A stretch of 64,000 bases of DNA from Balneolaceae bacterium UBA7797 (GTDB taxonomy: Bacteria; Bacteroidota; Rhodothermia; Balneolales; Balneolaceae), in NCBI GenBank assembly GCA_002480645.1, contig DLCN01000019.1, forward strand, positions 1 to 64,000, given 5' to 3'. The notes under the pieces are model-generated. The model did no database searches, had not been told where the DNA came from, and saw only the letters and a program-made list of their open reading frames with translations. The translations under genes and the position numbers were made by a program. Positions within the stretch are counted from its first letter, which is position 1. Each line of letters starts with the position of its first letter. Shown piece by piece: positions 8,644-17,732 of the stretch.

Positions 8644-10938
8644 CTACCTTTTACTTTCAACTTTCAGGGATGCGAATGGAAAGAAAGGCAATTGATCGAT
8701 CCGTCGTTGCGTGTAAATATCAAAATAGAAGATATTCTGCTTATCGTAGGTATTGATGGCTCCGGCCTGCAACTTCATCCATACCGTATTAAGATCAATA
8801 CTCTTCTCTACAGAAACATTTAACCGGTGATATTCCGGCATACGTCCATCAAATGGCCGGTCCAGAATTATGCGGGGCGTGCCGTACTCTTCCCGAACAT
8901 CCGGTTGGGAGAATCCATATTCCAGATACTCATCAAACCCGATCGGCCGGGTAAAAGGTAATCCTGAACCATAACTCCACTGAATATTCAGATCAAAGGT
9001 CTTGAAATCGAAGCCCATTTGTGCATTCAACTGATGCCGGCGATCGTGTGGCGGGTTATACGTTAAATTATCCACTCCATACCAGGTATTGAACAACTCC
9101 TGATAGGTGGTGTATTCAGTGATCACATAGCCATAGCCGACCGTACTGTAAAAGACGTCACCATTATATTTCAGGTTTACATCCACCCCTTTCGAATTTC
9201 CATCCGCCACTGAAATTGAAGTATTGAACTTTGCGATGGAGCTCCATGTGGAAACCGGTAATTCTTCCATCCATTTCATATATCCTTCTACCGAGTAACT
9301 CAATTTTCCACCGATGGGCTGACGCCACCCCACCATAGCGTGCTTTGCAAGTAATTGCTCACCGTCGAACGGTGCCGGGGTCCATAGCGTAAATGCACTT
9401 CCCGCATCTCTGAAATCGATAATGCCGGAAATTGGCTGCCGGTACAGACCAACTACGGCACTCAACTCCTCATCTTTGCGCCCTCTGGGTTTATAAGAAA
9501 CCTGAACCCTGGGATCGACTGTAGCCCCATATCTGAATAAAAAAAGTGAAGCGTTAATACCGGGTTTTAATTCGATCTTTTTTCCCAGGGGAATCACCGA
9601 TTGTAGATACGCACCTGATCCTAATATCGCCTGCCGCTTGGTATTCAGATCAGCAAAATAATCGTTGATCTCATAGTTCATCCATCTAATTGTGGTGGTG
9701 AACCCATACTCCAGTCGAATACTGCTGATCATTTGTACAATATTGATCTGAGTATGAAACATCGTTATAGCTGATTGCCGCTCAGGGTCTTCAATATCTC
9801 CGACCTCATTGTTCAGGTGCGAAATAGATAAGTTGATATCAACATAGGGCACGGAACTTTCCTGGCTGAGCGCCACACATTTCCCACCCAATACAAGATT
9901 GTTCCATCTAAATACATCATTACCACTGTAATCAAGTTTACCCTGATCTTTGGTGCGCATGAACAAGGCTGAACAATTGGAGCCCTGATCGTTGATCACC
10001 TTATTGAGCTTCACCATTTGGCTGTTAAAACTTAATGGCTGGGGATTCCCGTACAATTCACTACTTTCTTCGATCAATGACCTCCGGGCAGATATCATGA
10101 GTGAACTTTTACCTTTCTTAAGAGGCGTTTCGAAATAGACCTGACTTAGAAATGAACTGAGAGAGGCCGAAAAATTACGTTTATACAGATCACCGTTTCT
10201 TAGTTTAACATCCAATACAGACGATGTTCTACCTGAATATTTAGGACCAAATCCACCGGCATAAAAATCGGCTGTAGATACGATCTCTTCGGGAAAAACG
10301 GAGAAAAAACCGATGATATGAAAAGGCTGATAAACGAGCGCTCCATCAATAAGAGTCATGTTTTCGGTTGGCATCCCTCCGCGGATAAATAAGTTCCCCC
10401 CACGATCGCCCGTAGATACCACACCGGGTAATGTCTGAATGTAGCTGGCCAGGTCGCCACTGCCCGCCGGAGTTGGCACCCGCTGAATATCCACTTTATC
10501 GATGCGGATATGCCCCACATCGACGTCTGCTTTATTTCCTTCTTCGACCACAATGATGTCATCCAGCGTATTTTCACCTTCTTCAAGCAAGATATTGTAA
10601 TTCAAATTTTCAGTGAAAAAGCTCACTTCTAAGGTATCTGTGAATGTCCTGAATCCGATAAAACTTGCCCGGATCACATAAGACCCTTTAGTAACCCCAT
10701 TTATGATGAACAGACCATTTACATCTGTTGAAACTCCTTTATAGGTTTCTCCTTCCATAGTATATAACACCACATTGGCGGCCGGCAGCGGTGTTGAATT
10801 AGAAGCTTCTGAAACCAATCCTCTGATAGTGACCTGAGCAAGCGCCACAGACGTACCAAAGCAAAGTGAAACGAAAATTATCCCACTAATTACGTTAGTG
10901 ATCTTTAAAACCCAATTGTTGTGATGATCCTGATGCAT
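8644..10938 (-). CDS. TonB-dependent receptor with carboxypeptidase-regulatory-like domain
   Basis: The 764-residue outer-membrane protein has a signal peptide (about 1-35) and a CarboxypepD_reg-like beta-sandwich (about 36-120, VTIRGLVSEAS...PLPAANV). A Ton-box-like DDIIVV precedes the plug domain (about 150-260, with DLASYIQTLPGVV, NLFIRGG and LIDGALVYQP), and a beta-barrel follows. It is co-transcribed with the DUF4249-like lipoprotein. The substrate is unknown and no riboswitch or Fur-like site is evident. The C-terminus (FASLKVESKR) lacks the terminal aromatic residue usual for outer-membrane barrels. Confidence 0.88.
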   Translation of the reverse strand: MHQDHHNNWVLKITNVISGIIFVSLCFGTSVALAQVTIRGLVSEASNSTPLPAANVVLYTMEGETYKGVSTDVNGLFIINGVTKGSYVIRASFIGFRTFTDTLEVSFFTENLNYNILLEEGENTLDDIIVVEEGNKADVDVGHIRIDKVDIQRVPTPAGSGDLASYIQTLPGVVSTGDRGGNLFIRGGMPTENMTLIDGALVYQPFHIIGFFSVFPEEIVSTADFYAGGFGPKYSGRTSSVLDVKLRNGDLYKRNFSASLSSFLSQVYFETPLKKGKSSLMISARRSLIEESSELYGNPQPLSFNSQMVKLNKVINDQGSNCSALFMRTKDQGKLDYSGNDVFRWNNLVLGGKCVALSQESSVPYVDINLSISHLNNEVGDIEDPERQSAITMFHTQINIVQMISSIRLEYGFTTTIRWMNYEINDYFADLNTKRQAILGSGAYLQSVIPLGKKIELKPGINASLFLFRYGATVDPRVQVSYKPRGRKDEELSAVVGLYRQPISGIIDFRDAGSAFTLWTPAPFDGEQLLAKHAMVGWRQPIGGKLSYSVEGYMKWMEELPVSTWSSIAKFNTSISVADGNSKGVDVNLKYNGDVFYSTVGYGYVITEYTTYQELFNTWYGVDNLTYNPPHDRRHQLNAQMGFDFKTFDLNIQWSYGSGLPFTRPIGFDEYLEYGFSQPDVREEYGTPRIILDRPFDGRMPEYHRLNVSVEKSIDLNTVWMKLQAGAINTYDKQNIFYFDIYTQRRIDQLPFFPFASLKVESKR

Positions 10939-11039
10939 AGAGGTGGCCGAATTCGAATGATATGAGCATACCTATCCATGGCAATGTATCTGAAAAAAAA
11001 GCTCTAAGAAAGATGTAATCTGATTTTAGTTTTCGTGAC

Positions 11040-13625
11040 TTACTTAACCAATAGCATCTTTTTACTCAGCACCTGACCTTGCGCCTCCAGGCGATATAGA
11101 TAAACACCACTTGCCACTCCATCCGAGTGGGCATTCCAACTTACCGAATAATGCCCCGCTGCCTGATAAGCATTCACAATTTCGGCTACCGTTCGCCCGG
11201 TAATATCCACAATGGTTAACTGAACCTGCCCCGGAGAGTTAATTTGATAACTAATGGTAGTACTCGGATTGAACGGGTTTGGGTAATTCTGCTGTAGTGA
11301 AATACTCAACGGTTGATCCCGAAATGCTTCTTCTTCAGTATGTACCATAACGTCAGAATTTTCTGCGCCCGGTGTTCCGTTTCCTGTTGATGCAGCCCAA
11401 TTCTCTGCCTGAGTGTTATCTAATCCCGGGTTTGTAAGTGAAAGTGTGGCTCCCTCTCCATCTGCTTCTGCCGGCCATGGCGCTTCATCCGAGTAAGTGA
11501 CCTCATCAATCAATGTTCCGTTTGCATCAAAGATCCTCAACAATTCACCTCCGCCTGAAAGGCCAAAATCCATATCGCCGATCACATTACTCACTGATGG
11601 AAAAACCTCTTTGAATCTTGCGGTATCCCGGCTGATCACGACATATCCACCTGCTTCAAGTGTAAATCCATCCGGGAAAAAGAACTGATGATCGTTCTGT
11701 TCATCCGAAAAATACCACCCCGAAAGATCCATCAAAGAACCTGAATTGTTGTAGATCTCCACCCAATCCTCAGGATCAAATACATCCGAAGAATTATAAT
11801 TGATCTCATTTATGACCAGAGAACTACCATTCCCTAATGAATTGCGAACAAAATTCGCTGTTAAGATACTGTTTTCGGTTAAGGTGATCTGTTGTTGTGG
11901 TTCACTTCCGCTGCCCGTGCCACTCCATCCGGTAAATGTGTATCCGGGCTTAGCTTCTGCGTATACAGTGGCAGGTATAGAATTATAGACTAACGCATAA
12001 TGAGTGGTATCGGTACGCAGGCCCTCTACTTTTATAATTCCTCCTTCAGCAGGATTACTTATGGTCTCCAGACTATTCAGGCGAATCAGATCAAAAAAAC
12101 TATACAAATGCTGACGGGCTATCGTATTTCTGTCCGTAATAAAATCATTGATCATCTCGATATGCTTTTCCCAATCCATATTATAACCCAACCTGAATGA
12201 TTTATCCCATCTCTCCATATGTCTTGGGATCTCTGACTCAACCAATGCTTTCGTACTATCCAGAATGGCTTTTAATCTTGAAGGTGCAAAGGTATGCTGC
12301 AAATGCACACTGTACCGTTGAATAAACGTATTTTTAAACGTCTCGTTCTTTAGAAGATTCCGGAACAGAAACGTAGACCAGGTCGGGTTTTCGTAATTGG
12401 TATCCGTAACCTGATGCAGCTTCTCCAGCATATTGGTGGTCGTTGTGCCCCGGGAATGACTATTCATGGTCATATCCGCATCATACAGGATCCATTTCCA
12501 TTTACCGCCGGGTTGTTGCGGACGCCAGTATTTAATGTTATTGGCCGGCCAGTCTCCATTAGACAAGTAGATCTCCGTGATCATATAATCGATATATTGC
12601 TCGATATCCATCTGTTGGGTAACCCACTCATAGTTTGCAGGATCGCTGAGATCATTCGATTCGATATATTCTAACATTGCCTCATAGTGATCGGCACTTC
12701 CTTCGCTTACCGAAGCATTCGTTGTTAATACGTCTACCGAATCTTCATCAAATCCATAATTCGATTCTATGAAATCCTCATTTTGCTTTTCCCTGAGCAT
12801 ATGCAGACCCCAATAATCGCCGTTCAGAAAAACAGCAACCGGTTTAAATGCCTGATATCCAAGATCCATTCGATCTTTTACAAAACTCTGTACTACCGCA
12901 TTCCTGATCATGGCCCGGTACCAATCCTGCCCGCCATTTCTCAATGATAAGCGATCATATTCATCGAAAGGTTTGTCCGGGAATAACGGATAGTTCAGTT
13001 TTTTTGCTCCGTACTCATCCCGGAAATAGATGTCCAGTGATTTTTGATCATACAGCCGGGTACATCCTCCACCGATCTTTACTCCGGCGTTCTCTGAAAA
13101 GCCAAAACTTCGATCTCTTTCAAAGAACGTTAGCCGAACCTCCCGTTCCCAATCCTGATTCCAGTTCTTTGGAGTGTCCCTGCAATACCCGGTAATTCCA
13201 TTGGTTCCTTCCACATAAATTCCGGCCGAATCAGAGAAGAAATTAGCTGGATCGGTAGTGATCGATAAAACAGCCAGCTCAGTCGGTTCATCAATTAAGT
13301 AACTTCGGAAAATTTCTGTGGTATCATTCTGAGTTGAAATAACAGTGACGCGCAGCGTTCCCGTTTCTTTTTGGGTATAGGTATCTGACCAAAGCTGACC
13401 GGACTTTAAGGGATCGCTGCCATCTGATGTAAAATAGACCAAATCTCCAGCTTCAATACCGGATATGTTTACGATCACAGAATCACTGTAAAAACCATCA
13501 TCCGGAATTACGATCACGGATTGAGCCCATAATTGAGTACCCAATCCTGCTAAACAGGTTGTAAATATCAGTGTTCTAAGCATTGATGATAGTTTTCTCA
13601 TTCGTCCGTTATTTGATCTGATCAC
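11040..13625 (-). CDS. Secreted CotH-kinase / lamin-tail protein with C-terminal sorting domain
   Basis: This 861-residue exoprotein has a signal peptide (about 12-34), then a chitobiase-C-like module (VYFTSDGSDP, 63-72) and a CotH-kinase domain (about 180-480). CotH features include QKSLDIYFRDEYG at 194-206, the LNGDYWGLHMLREKQNE segment, NGDWPANNIKYWR and WILYDADMT (Asp382). A divergent InlB-B-type repeat (GYTFTGWSG) follows, then a lamin-tail domain starting at VINEINYNS with PEDWVEIYN, and a sorting domain from residue 777 (QNYPNPFNPSTTI) ending in KKMLLVK. CotH proteins are protein kinases of spore coats and of secreted or cellulosomal proteins. Sorting domains of this kind direct type IX-like export and surface attachment. 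Its targets are unknown. Two relatives lie at 35976 and 52152. Confidence 0.88.
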   Translation of the reverse strand: MIRSNNGRMRKLSSMLRTLIFTTCLAGLGTQLWAQSVIVIPDDGFYSDSVIVNISGIEAGDLVYFTSDGSDPLKSGQLWSDTYTQKETGTLRVTVISTQNDTTEIFRSYLIDEPTELAVLSITTDPANFFSDSAGIYVEGTNGITGYCRDTPKNWNQDWEREVRLTFFERDRSFGFSENAGVKIGGGCTRLYDQKSLDIYFRDEYGAKKLNYPLFPDKPFDEYDRLSLRNGGQDWYRAMIRNAVVQSFVKDRMDLGYQAFKPVAVFLNGDYWGLHMLREKQNEDFIESNYGFDEDSVDVLTTNASVSEGSADHYEAMLEYIESNDLSDPANYEWVTQQMDIEQYIDYMITEIYLSNGDWPANNIKYWRPQQPGGKWKWILYDADMTMNSHSRGTTTTNMLEKLHQVTDTNYENPTWSTFLFRNLLKNETFKNTFIQRYSVHLQHTFAPSRLKAILDSTKALVESEIPRHMERWDKSFRLGYNMDWEKHIEMINDFITDRNTIARQHLYSFFDLIRLNSLETISNPAEGGIIKVEGLRTDTTHYALVYNSIPATVYAEAKPGYTFTGWSGTGSGSEPQQQITLTENSILTANFVRNSLGNGSSLVINEINYNSSDVFDPEDWVEIYNNSGSLMDLSGWYFSDEQNDHQFFFPDGFTLEAGGYVVISRDTARFKEVFPSVSNVIGDMDFGLSGGGELLRIFDANGTLIDEVTYSDEAPWPAEADGEGATLSLTNPGLDNTQAENWAASTGNGTPGAENSDVMVHTEEEAFRDQPLSISLQQNYPNPFNPSTTISYQINSPGQVQLTIVDITGRTVAEIVNAYQAAGHYSVSWNAHSDGVASGVYLYRLEAQGQVLSKKMLLVK

Positions 13626-13877
13626 ACTTTGAGATGATTTATTAGGTGGTATCAGTGATAGATTTCACACATTGAGAATATATACTTTTAATACTGCTCT
13701 CAATCCACCGTGCTTAATAAGATTTTGCAGCTAATGCCCCGCTATCAATTTCAGTATCTTGCATTTTAAAAATAGTAAAAAGGATTTCGGATACATGAAT
13801 AACCGAAACTCTTTTACATGCATCGGGTTTGTTTTCTGGACCATACACAATATTTCTGATCAATTAACTATCACTCA

Positions 13878-14828
13878 ATGACTGATTTGACATCAAAAAA
13901 AGTACTCACGATCACCATGAATCCTTCTTTGGATATTGGAACTGAAGCCGAAGAAGTGATCACCGATCAAAAAACGCGGTGTAAACAACCTGTCTACGAT
14001 CCCGGTGGAGGAGGAATTAATGTTGCCCGGGTTTTGCACCGACTTGGTGTACAAAGTGAAGCTCTCTTTATAAGCGGAGGTTATACCGGTTCACTACTAA
14101 ATAATATGATGTCTGATGAGAACATCAACTGCCTGCAAATTGACAGTAAAGATCTTACCCGACAGAATATTTCAATTATTGATAACAGCTCCGGTCAGCA
14201 ATATCGTTTTGTACTACCCGGTAAGATCTCAGATGAATCCGTCTGGAAATCAGCTCTCGATAAGATCCGGTCTGTTATATCCGGTTATGAATATATAGTC
14301 GGAAGCGGAAGCTTACCCCAAGGTGCTCCGGTTGATTTCTATAGCAGAGTTGCACAATTATGTGGAGAAGCTGACAAACGCTTTATCCTCGATACTTCCG
14401 GGGAATCACTTTTTCAGGGATTGAATAATGGGGCAGAATTCATCAAACCCAATCAGGAGGAATTCAATGAGATGAAGAGGATCTTTGGGGCAGACTCTGA
14501 TGAGGCGTTATGCGACACTCTGTTTAAAAAAGGAGTAAAACATATTGTACACACACTTGGCAAAGAAAAAACTATACTGATCACGCCGGAATCACGCGCT
14601 GAATTCACCCCGCCAAAAGTGAATGTCCGCAGTACCATCGGGGCCGGAGACAGTTTTGTCGGTGGTTTGATTGCAGGACTCATTAAGGGATTTTCTAAAG
14701 CAAGATCGGTGCAATACGGCATCTCTACAGCTGCAAGCACATTACAGAGCGAAGGAACCGATCTTTGCGATGCCCAAGAGGTAGAAGAAATATTTGAAAG
14801 CAGTTTTCAGCAGGATCCCAAAGACTGA
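13878..14828 (+). CDS. pfkB: 6-phosphofructokinase II family sugar kinase
   Basis: The 316-residue PfkB/ribokinase-fold kinase phosphorylates fructose-6-phosphate (or fructose-1-phosphate or tagatose-6-phosphate) with ATP. It resembles E. coli PfkB closely in key segments: TITMNPSLD at 11-19, the RC..PVYDPGGGGINVAR stretch at 34-51, and the anion-hole/catalytic motif TIGAGDSFVGG (253-263) with base Asp258. It is the only glycolytic gene here apart from enolase. The upstream 252 bp hold no other gene. A 1-phosphofructokinase role cannot be excluded from sequence alone, although the GGGGINVAR segment favours PfkB. Confidence 0.88.
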   Translation: MTDLTSKKVLTITMNPSLDIGTEAEEVITDQKTRCKQPVYDPGGGGINVARVLHRLGVQSEALFISGGYTGSLLNNMMSDENINCLQIDSKDLTRQNISIIDNSSGQQYRFVLPGKISDESVWKSALDKIRSVISGYEYIVGSGSLPQGAPVDFYSRVAQLCGEADKRFILDTSGESLFQGLNNGAEFIKPNQEEFNEMKRIFGADSDEALCDTLFKKGVKHIVHTLGKEKTILITPESRAEFTPPKVNVRSTIGAGDSFVGGLIAGLIKGFSKARSVQYGISTAASTLQSEGTDLCDAQEVEEIFESSFQQDPKD

Positions 14829-14965
14829 TACCAGTGCACACATATACAATATGTATACTGATTAACCTCAGAATGGAATTTTTATGTAATTTTGATGTTG
14901 TAATGAATGAAATTTTCCCGTAGTTTTCGTGTCTTTCCAAAAAAGCAAATCTAAACGAAATTATC

Positions 14966-15409
14966 GTGGATACTTTAAGTTTTAAAACATACTCCGCCAA
15001 ACCCAGTGATATTGAGAAAAAATGGGTTTTGATCGACGCTGAAGATCAGCCGTTGGGACGGGTGAGTACTGTTATAGCATCAATTTTGAGAGGCAAAACC
15101 AAGCCCACATTCACCCCACACATGGATACTGGTGATAACGTGATCGTTATCAATGCGGAAAAAGTGAAATTGTCTGGCAGCAAAATGACCGACAAAATGT
15201 ACTTCCGTCACACTTTCTATCCGGGCGGTGAGCGCTTCACCAGCGCTGCAGACATGTTGGCTAAAGATCCAACTTCGCTGGTTAAAACAGCTGTTAAAGG
15301 GATGTTGCCTAAAAATAAATTAGGTCGCCAATTACTTACTAACCTGCGTGTGTATGCAGGTCCTGTACACAACCAGGCGGCTCAGAACCCTGAAATCATC
15401 GAGCTCTAA
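14966..15409 (+). CDS. rplM: 50S ribosomal protein L13
   Basis: This 147-residue ribosomal protein has the family landmarks KKWVLIDAEDQPLGRV, PTFTPHMDTGDNVIVINAEK, YFRHTFYPGG and GMLPKNKLGR. It starts with GTG, which lies directly before the well-conserved N-terminus; no usable ATG is nearby. It is followed 12 bp later by rpsI, the usual L13-S9 operon. The normal stoichiometric role is early assembly of the large subunit. Confidence 0.98.
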   Translation: MDTLSFKTYSAKPSDIEKKWVLIDAEDQPLGRVSTVIASILRGKTKPTFTPHMDTGDNVIVINAEKVKLSGSKMTDKMYFRHTFYPGGERFTSAADMLAKDPTSLVKTAVKGMLPKNKLGRQLLTNLRVYAGPVHNQAAQNPEIIEL

Positions 15410-15421
15410 TCGATTTTTATA

Positions 15422-15808
15422 ATGGCACAAGCTAATTACATCGGACGAAGAAAAACCTCTACTGCCCGTTTATATATCAAACCGGGTAAAGGTGACATTT
15501 TAATCAACAACACTCCTATCGAAGAGTACCTGCCGGTTAAAGCAATTCGTAACATTGCGTTACTTCCGCTTTCTGTAACCGAACTTGAAGGTAACTACGA
15601 CATTAAAGTTACTGTTCGTGGCGGCGGAAAATCAGGACAGGCTGGTGCAATTCAGCATGCCCTTGCCCGCGCTCTTGATGGCGAGAATGAAGGAGTACAC
15701 TCTGCTCTGAAAGAACACGGACTTCTTACTCGTGATGATCGTATGGTTGAGCGTAAAAAATACGGCCAGCCAAAAGCACGTAAGAGATTCCAGTTCTCTA
15801 AGCGTTAA
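15422..15808 (+). CDS. rpsI: 30S ribosomal protein S9
   Basis: The 128-residue protein carries the conserved YIGRRKTSTARLYI start, VTVRGGGKSGQAGAIQHA in the middle and the basic tail ending KKYGQPKARKRFQFSKR. The last residues of this tail (SKR) reach the P-site tRNA anticodon in other bacteria. It is co-transcribed with rplM. A small hairpin follows before rpsB. Confidence 0.98.
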   Translation: MAQANYIGRRKTSTARLYIKPGKGDILINNTPIEEYLPVKAIRNIALLPLSVTELEGNYDIKVTVRGGGKSGQAGAIQHALARALDGENEGVHSALKEHGLLTRDDRMVERKKYGQPKARKRFQFSKR

Positions 15809-15863
15809 TTCATACGCTTACACAACTTTTTAAACACACATGTGTGGCGACTTATAGCCAGGT

Positions 15864-15890
15864 GTCCCGATCGTATTGGTCGGGATTGGT
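15864..15890 (+). terminator. Weak hairpin between rpsI and rpsB
   Basis: TCCCGA (15865-15870) pairs with TCGGGA (15880-15885) around a 9-nt loop, and TTGGTTTT follows. The 131-bp gap may hold a terminator for rplM-rpsI or part of an S2 leader. The U-tract is poor, so partial read-through into rpsB-tsf is likely. Confidence 0.45.
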
Positions 15891-15939
15891 TTTATAAGGC
15901 TGACCCGCACAGAGGATTAACCTAACACATACTAATACA

Positions 15940-16794
15940 ATGCCTAAAGCTGCATCTATTGAAGACCTGTTAAAATCAGGCGCCCATTTTGGTCACTTAA
16001 CCCGTCGCTGGAACCCGAAGATGAGAGAATTCATCTTCATGCAACGCAACGGAATTCACATCATTGACCTTAAGAAAACACGAAATTACCTTCAGGAAGC
16101 TCTCGACGAAGTACAAAAACTATCAAGAGCCGGAAAAACCATTCTTTTTGTAGGTACAAAAAAGCAATCAACAGAGATCATTAAAACAGAAGCGATCCGC
16201 GCCGGAATGCCTTTTGTTACCCACCGTTGGTTAGGTGGTATGCTCACTAACTTCAGCACCGTTCGCAAGAGCATCTCTCGTATGGAAGAGATCGAGCGCA
16301 TGAAAACTGACGGTACTATGGCTGAATTAACCAAGAAAGAAGGGTTAATGCTGTCCCGTGAGCAACAAAAACTGGAAGATACCCTGGGTGGTATTGCAAA
16401 TATGGGCCGTCTTCCCGGTGCTATCTTTGTGGTAGACATCATTAAAGAACACCTTGCTGTAAGTGAAGCTATCAAACTTCACATTCCTATCATTGCAATG
16501 GTAGACACCAACAGTGATCCTGATGTACCTGATTACATCATCCCATGTAATGATGATTCTGCCCGTACCATTCAGTTGATCGCTTCTCAGGTTGCTGATG
16601 CAATTATCGAAGGTGCCGCTGAACGTGAAGCACAAGCGGAAGAGGAATTGATGGAACAAGCTGCTGCCGAAGCAAAAGACGATTCTGATGATGAGCCTGA
16701 AGTTAAAACCAAGCTCAGATCACGTAAGAAAAGAAAATCTGCTCCTGCTCAGGATGCTGACACTTCAGCCGCTGAGTCAGACGAAGAAGAATAA
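15940..16794 (+). CDS. rpsB: 30S ribosomal protein S2 with charged C-terminal tail
   Basis: The 284-residue protein has the S2 core: SGAHFGHLTRRWNPKM at the start, HRWLGGMLTNF, and PGAIFVVDIIKEHLAV later. The core ends near residue 228. The remaining roughly 55 residues are a low-complexity acidic/basic extension (EEELMEQ..., KLRSRKKRKS, ending SDEEE) not found in E. coli S2 (241 residues). Such tails occur in several Bacteroidota. tsf follows after 29 bp, the classic rpsB-tsf pair. Confidence 0.98.
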   Translation: MPKAASIEDLLKSGAHFGHLTRRWNPKMREFIFMQRNGIHIIDLKKTRNYLQEALDEVQKLSRAGKTILFVGTKKQSTEIIKTEAIRAGMPFVTHRWLGGMLTNFSTVRKSISRMEEIERMKTDGTMAELTKKEGLMLSREQQKLEDTLGGIANMGRLPGAIFVVDIIKEHLAVSEAIKLHIPIIAMVDTNSDPDVPDYIIPCNDDSARTIQLIASQVADAIIEGAAEREAQAEEELMEQAAAEAKDDSDDEPEVKTKLRSRKKRKSAPAQDADTSAAESDEEE

Positions 16795-16823
16795 TTTTAT
16801 AACTCTCAAAAACTACTATTACA

Positions 16824-17657
16824 ATGAGTATTTCTGCTGCTGATGTAAAAAAACTAAGAGACATGACCGGTGCCGGTATGATGGACTGTAAAAAAGCACT
16901 GGCTGAAGCAGATGGGGATTTCGACAAAGCTGTTGAAATTCTCCGTAAAAAAGGTCAGAAAGTTGCTGATAAGAGAGCAGACCGTGAAGCTAAAGAAGGT
17001 CTGGTTGTTACAAAGATCAGCGATGATGCCAAAAAAGCAGCTGCAATCGAGATCAACTGCGAAACCGATTTCGTTGCACGGAACGACGATTTCCAGGCTC
17101 AGGCTGAAAAATTCCTGAACACCGTTTACGAAAATGACATTGAAGATCTTGATACTTTGATGGCAACTGAAGTTGAAGGTGTTACCGTTGCTGACCATTT
17201 ACAGCAAATGACCGGTACTATCGGTGAGAAGATCCAGATCAGTAAAGTGGTGCTGGCTAAAACTGATGGTTCGTTTGTAAACTACATCCACCCGGGCAAT
17301 CAGCTGGGCGTGATCGTTGAGTTCGACGGTACCGTTGAAAACGACGAAGTAGCTAAAGACGTTGCCATGCAGGTTGCAGCCATGAAGCCAATCGCTGTTA
17401 CCCAGGACGAAGTAGATGCTGCTGTCGTAGAAAAAGAACTTGAGATCGCTAAAGAGCAACTCATTAACGAAGGCAAACCAGCTGAGATCGCAGAAAAAGC
17501 GGCTCAAGGTAAACTTCGAAGATTCTACGAAGAGCGCGTTCTGCTCAATCAGAAATTTGTTAAAGAAAACAGTTTAACTGTTAAACAGTATCTGGAGCAA
17601 AATAACACGCCGCTGGCAACTGCATTCTACCGCATTCAATTAGGCGAGGATGCTTAA
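16824..17657 (+). CDS. tsf: Elongation factor Ts
   Basis: The 277-residue protein is the guanine-nucleotide exchange factor of EF-Tu. The N-terminal UBA-like domain contains MTGAGMMDCKKAL. The core carries the TDFVARND signature that contacts EF-Tu, followed by the two-subdomain dimerisation region and a C-terminal module ending in NTPLATAFYRIQLGEDA. It is last in the rpsB-tsf operon and is followed by a strong terminator. Confidence 0.98.
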   Translation: MSISAADVKKLRDMTGAGMMDCKKALAEADGDFDKAVEILRKKGQKVADKRADREAKEGLVVTKISDDAKKAAAIEINCETDFVARNDDFQAQAEKFLNTVYENDIEDLDTLMATEVEGVTVADHLQQMTGTIGEKIQISKVVLAKTDGSFVNYIHPGNQLGVIVEFDGTVENDEVAKDVAMQVAAMKPIAVTQDEVDAAVVEKELEIAKEQLINEGKPAEIAEKAAQGKLRRFYEERVLLNQKFVKENSLTVKQYLEQNNTPLATAFYRIQLGEDA

Positions 17658-17676
17658 TCTTTTTTTCTTTACCTTT

Positions 17677-17709
17677 GGCTGTCTCTGATTCAGGGACAGC
17701 CTTTTTTTT
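17677..17709 (+). terminator. Strong intrinsic terminator after tsf
   Basis: GGCTGTCTCTG (17677-17687) pairs with CAGGGACAGCC (17691-17701), an 11-bp stem with one T-G pair and a 3-nt loop, followed by eight T residues. It separates rpsB-tsf from pyrH. Confidence 0.93.
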
Positions 17710-17732
17710 GTCTAATAAATCAGGAAAACTAA

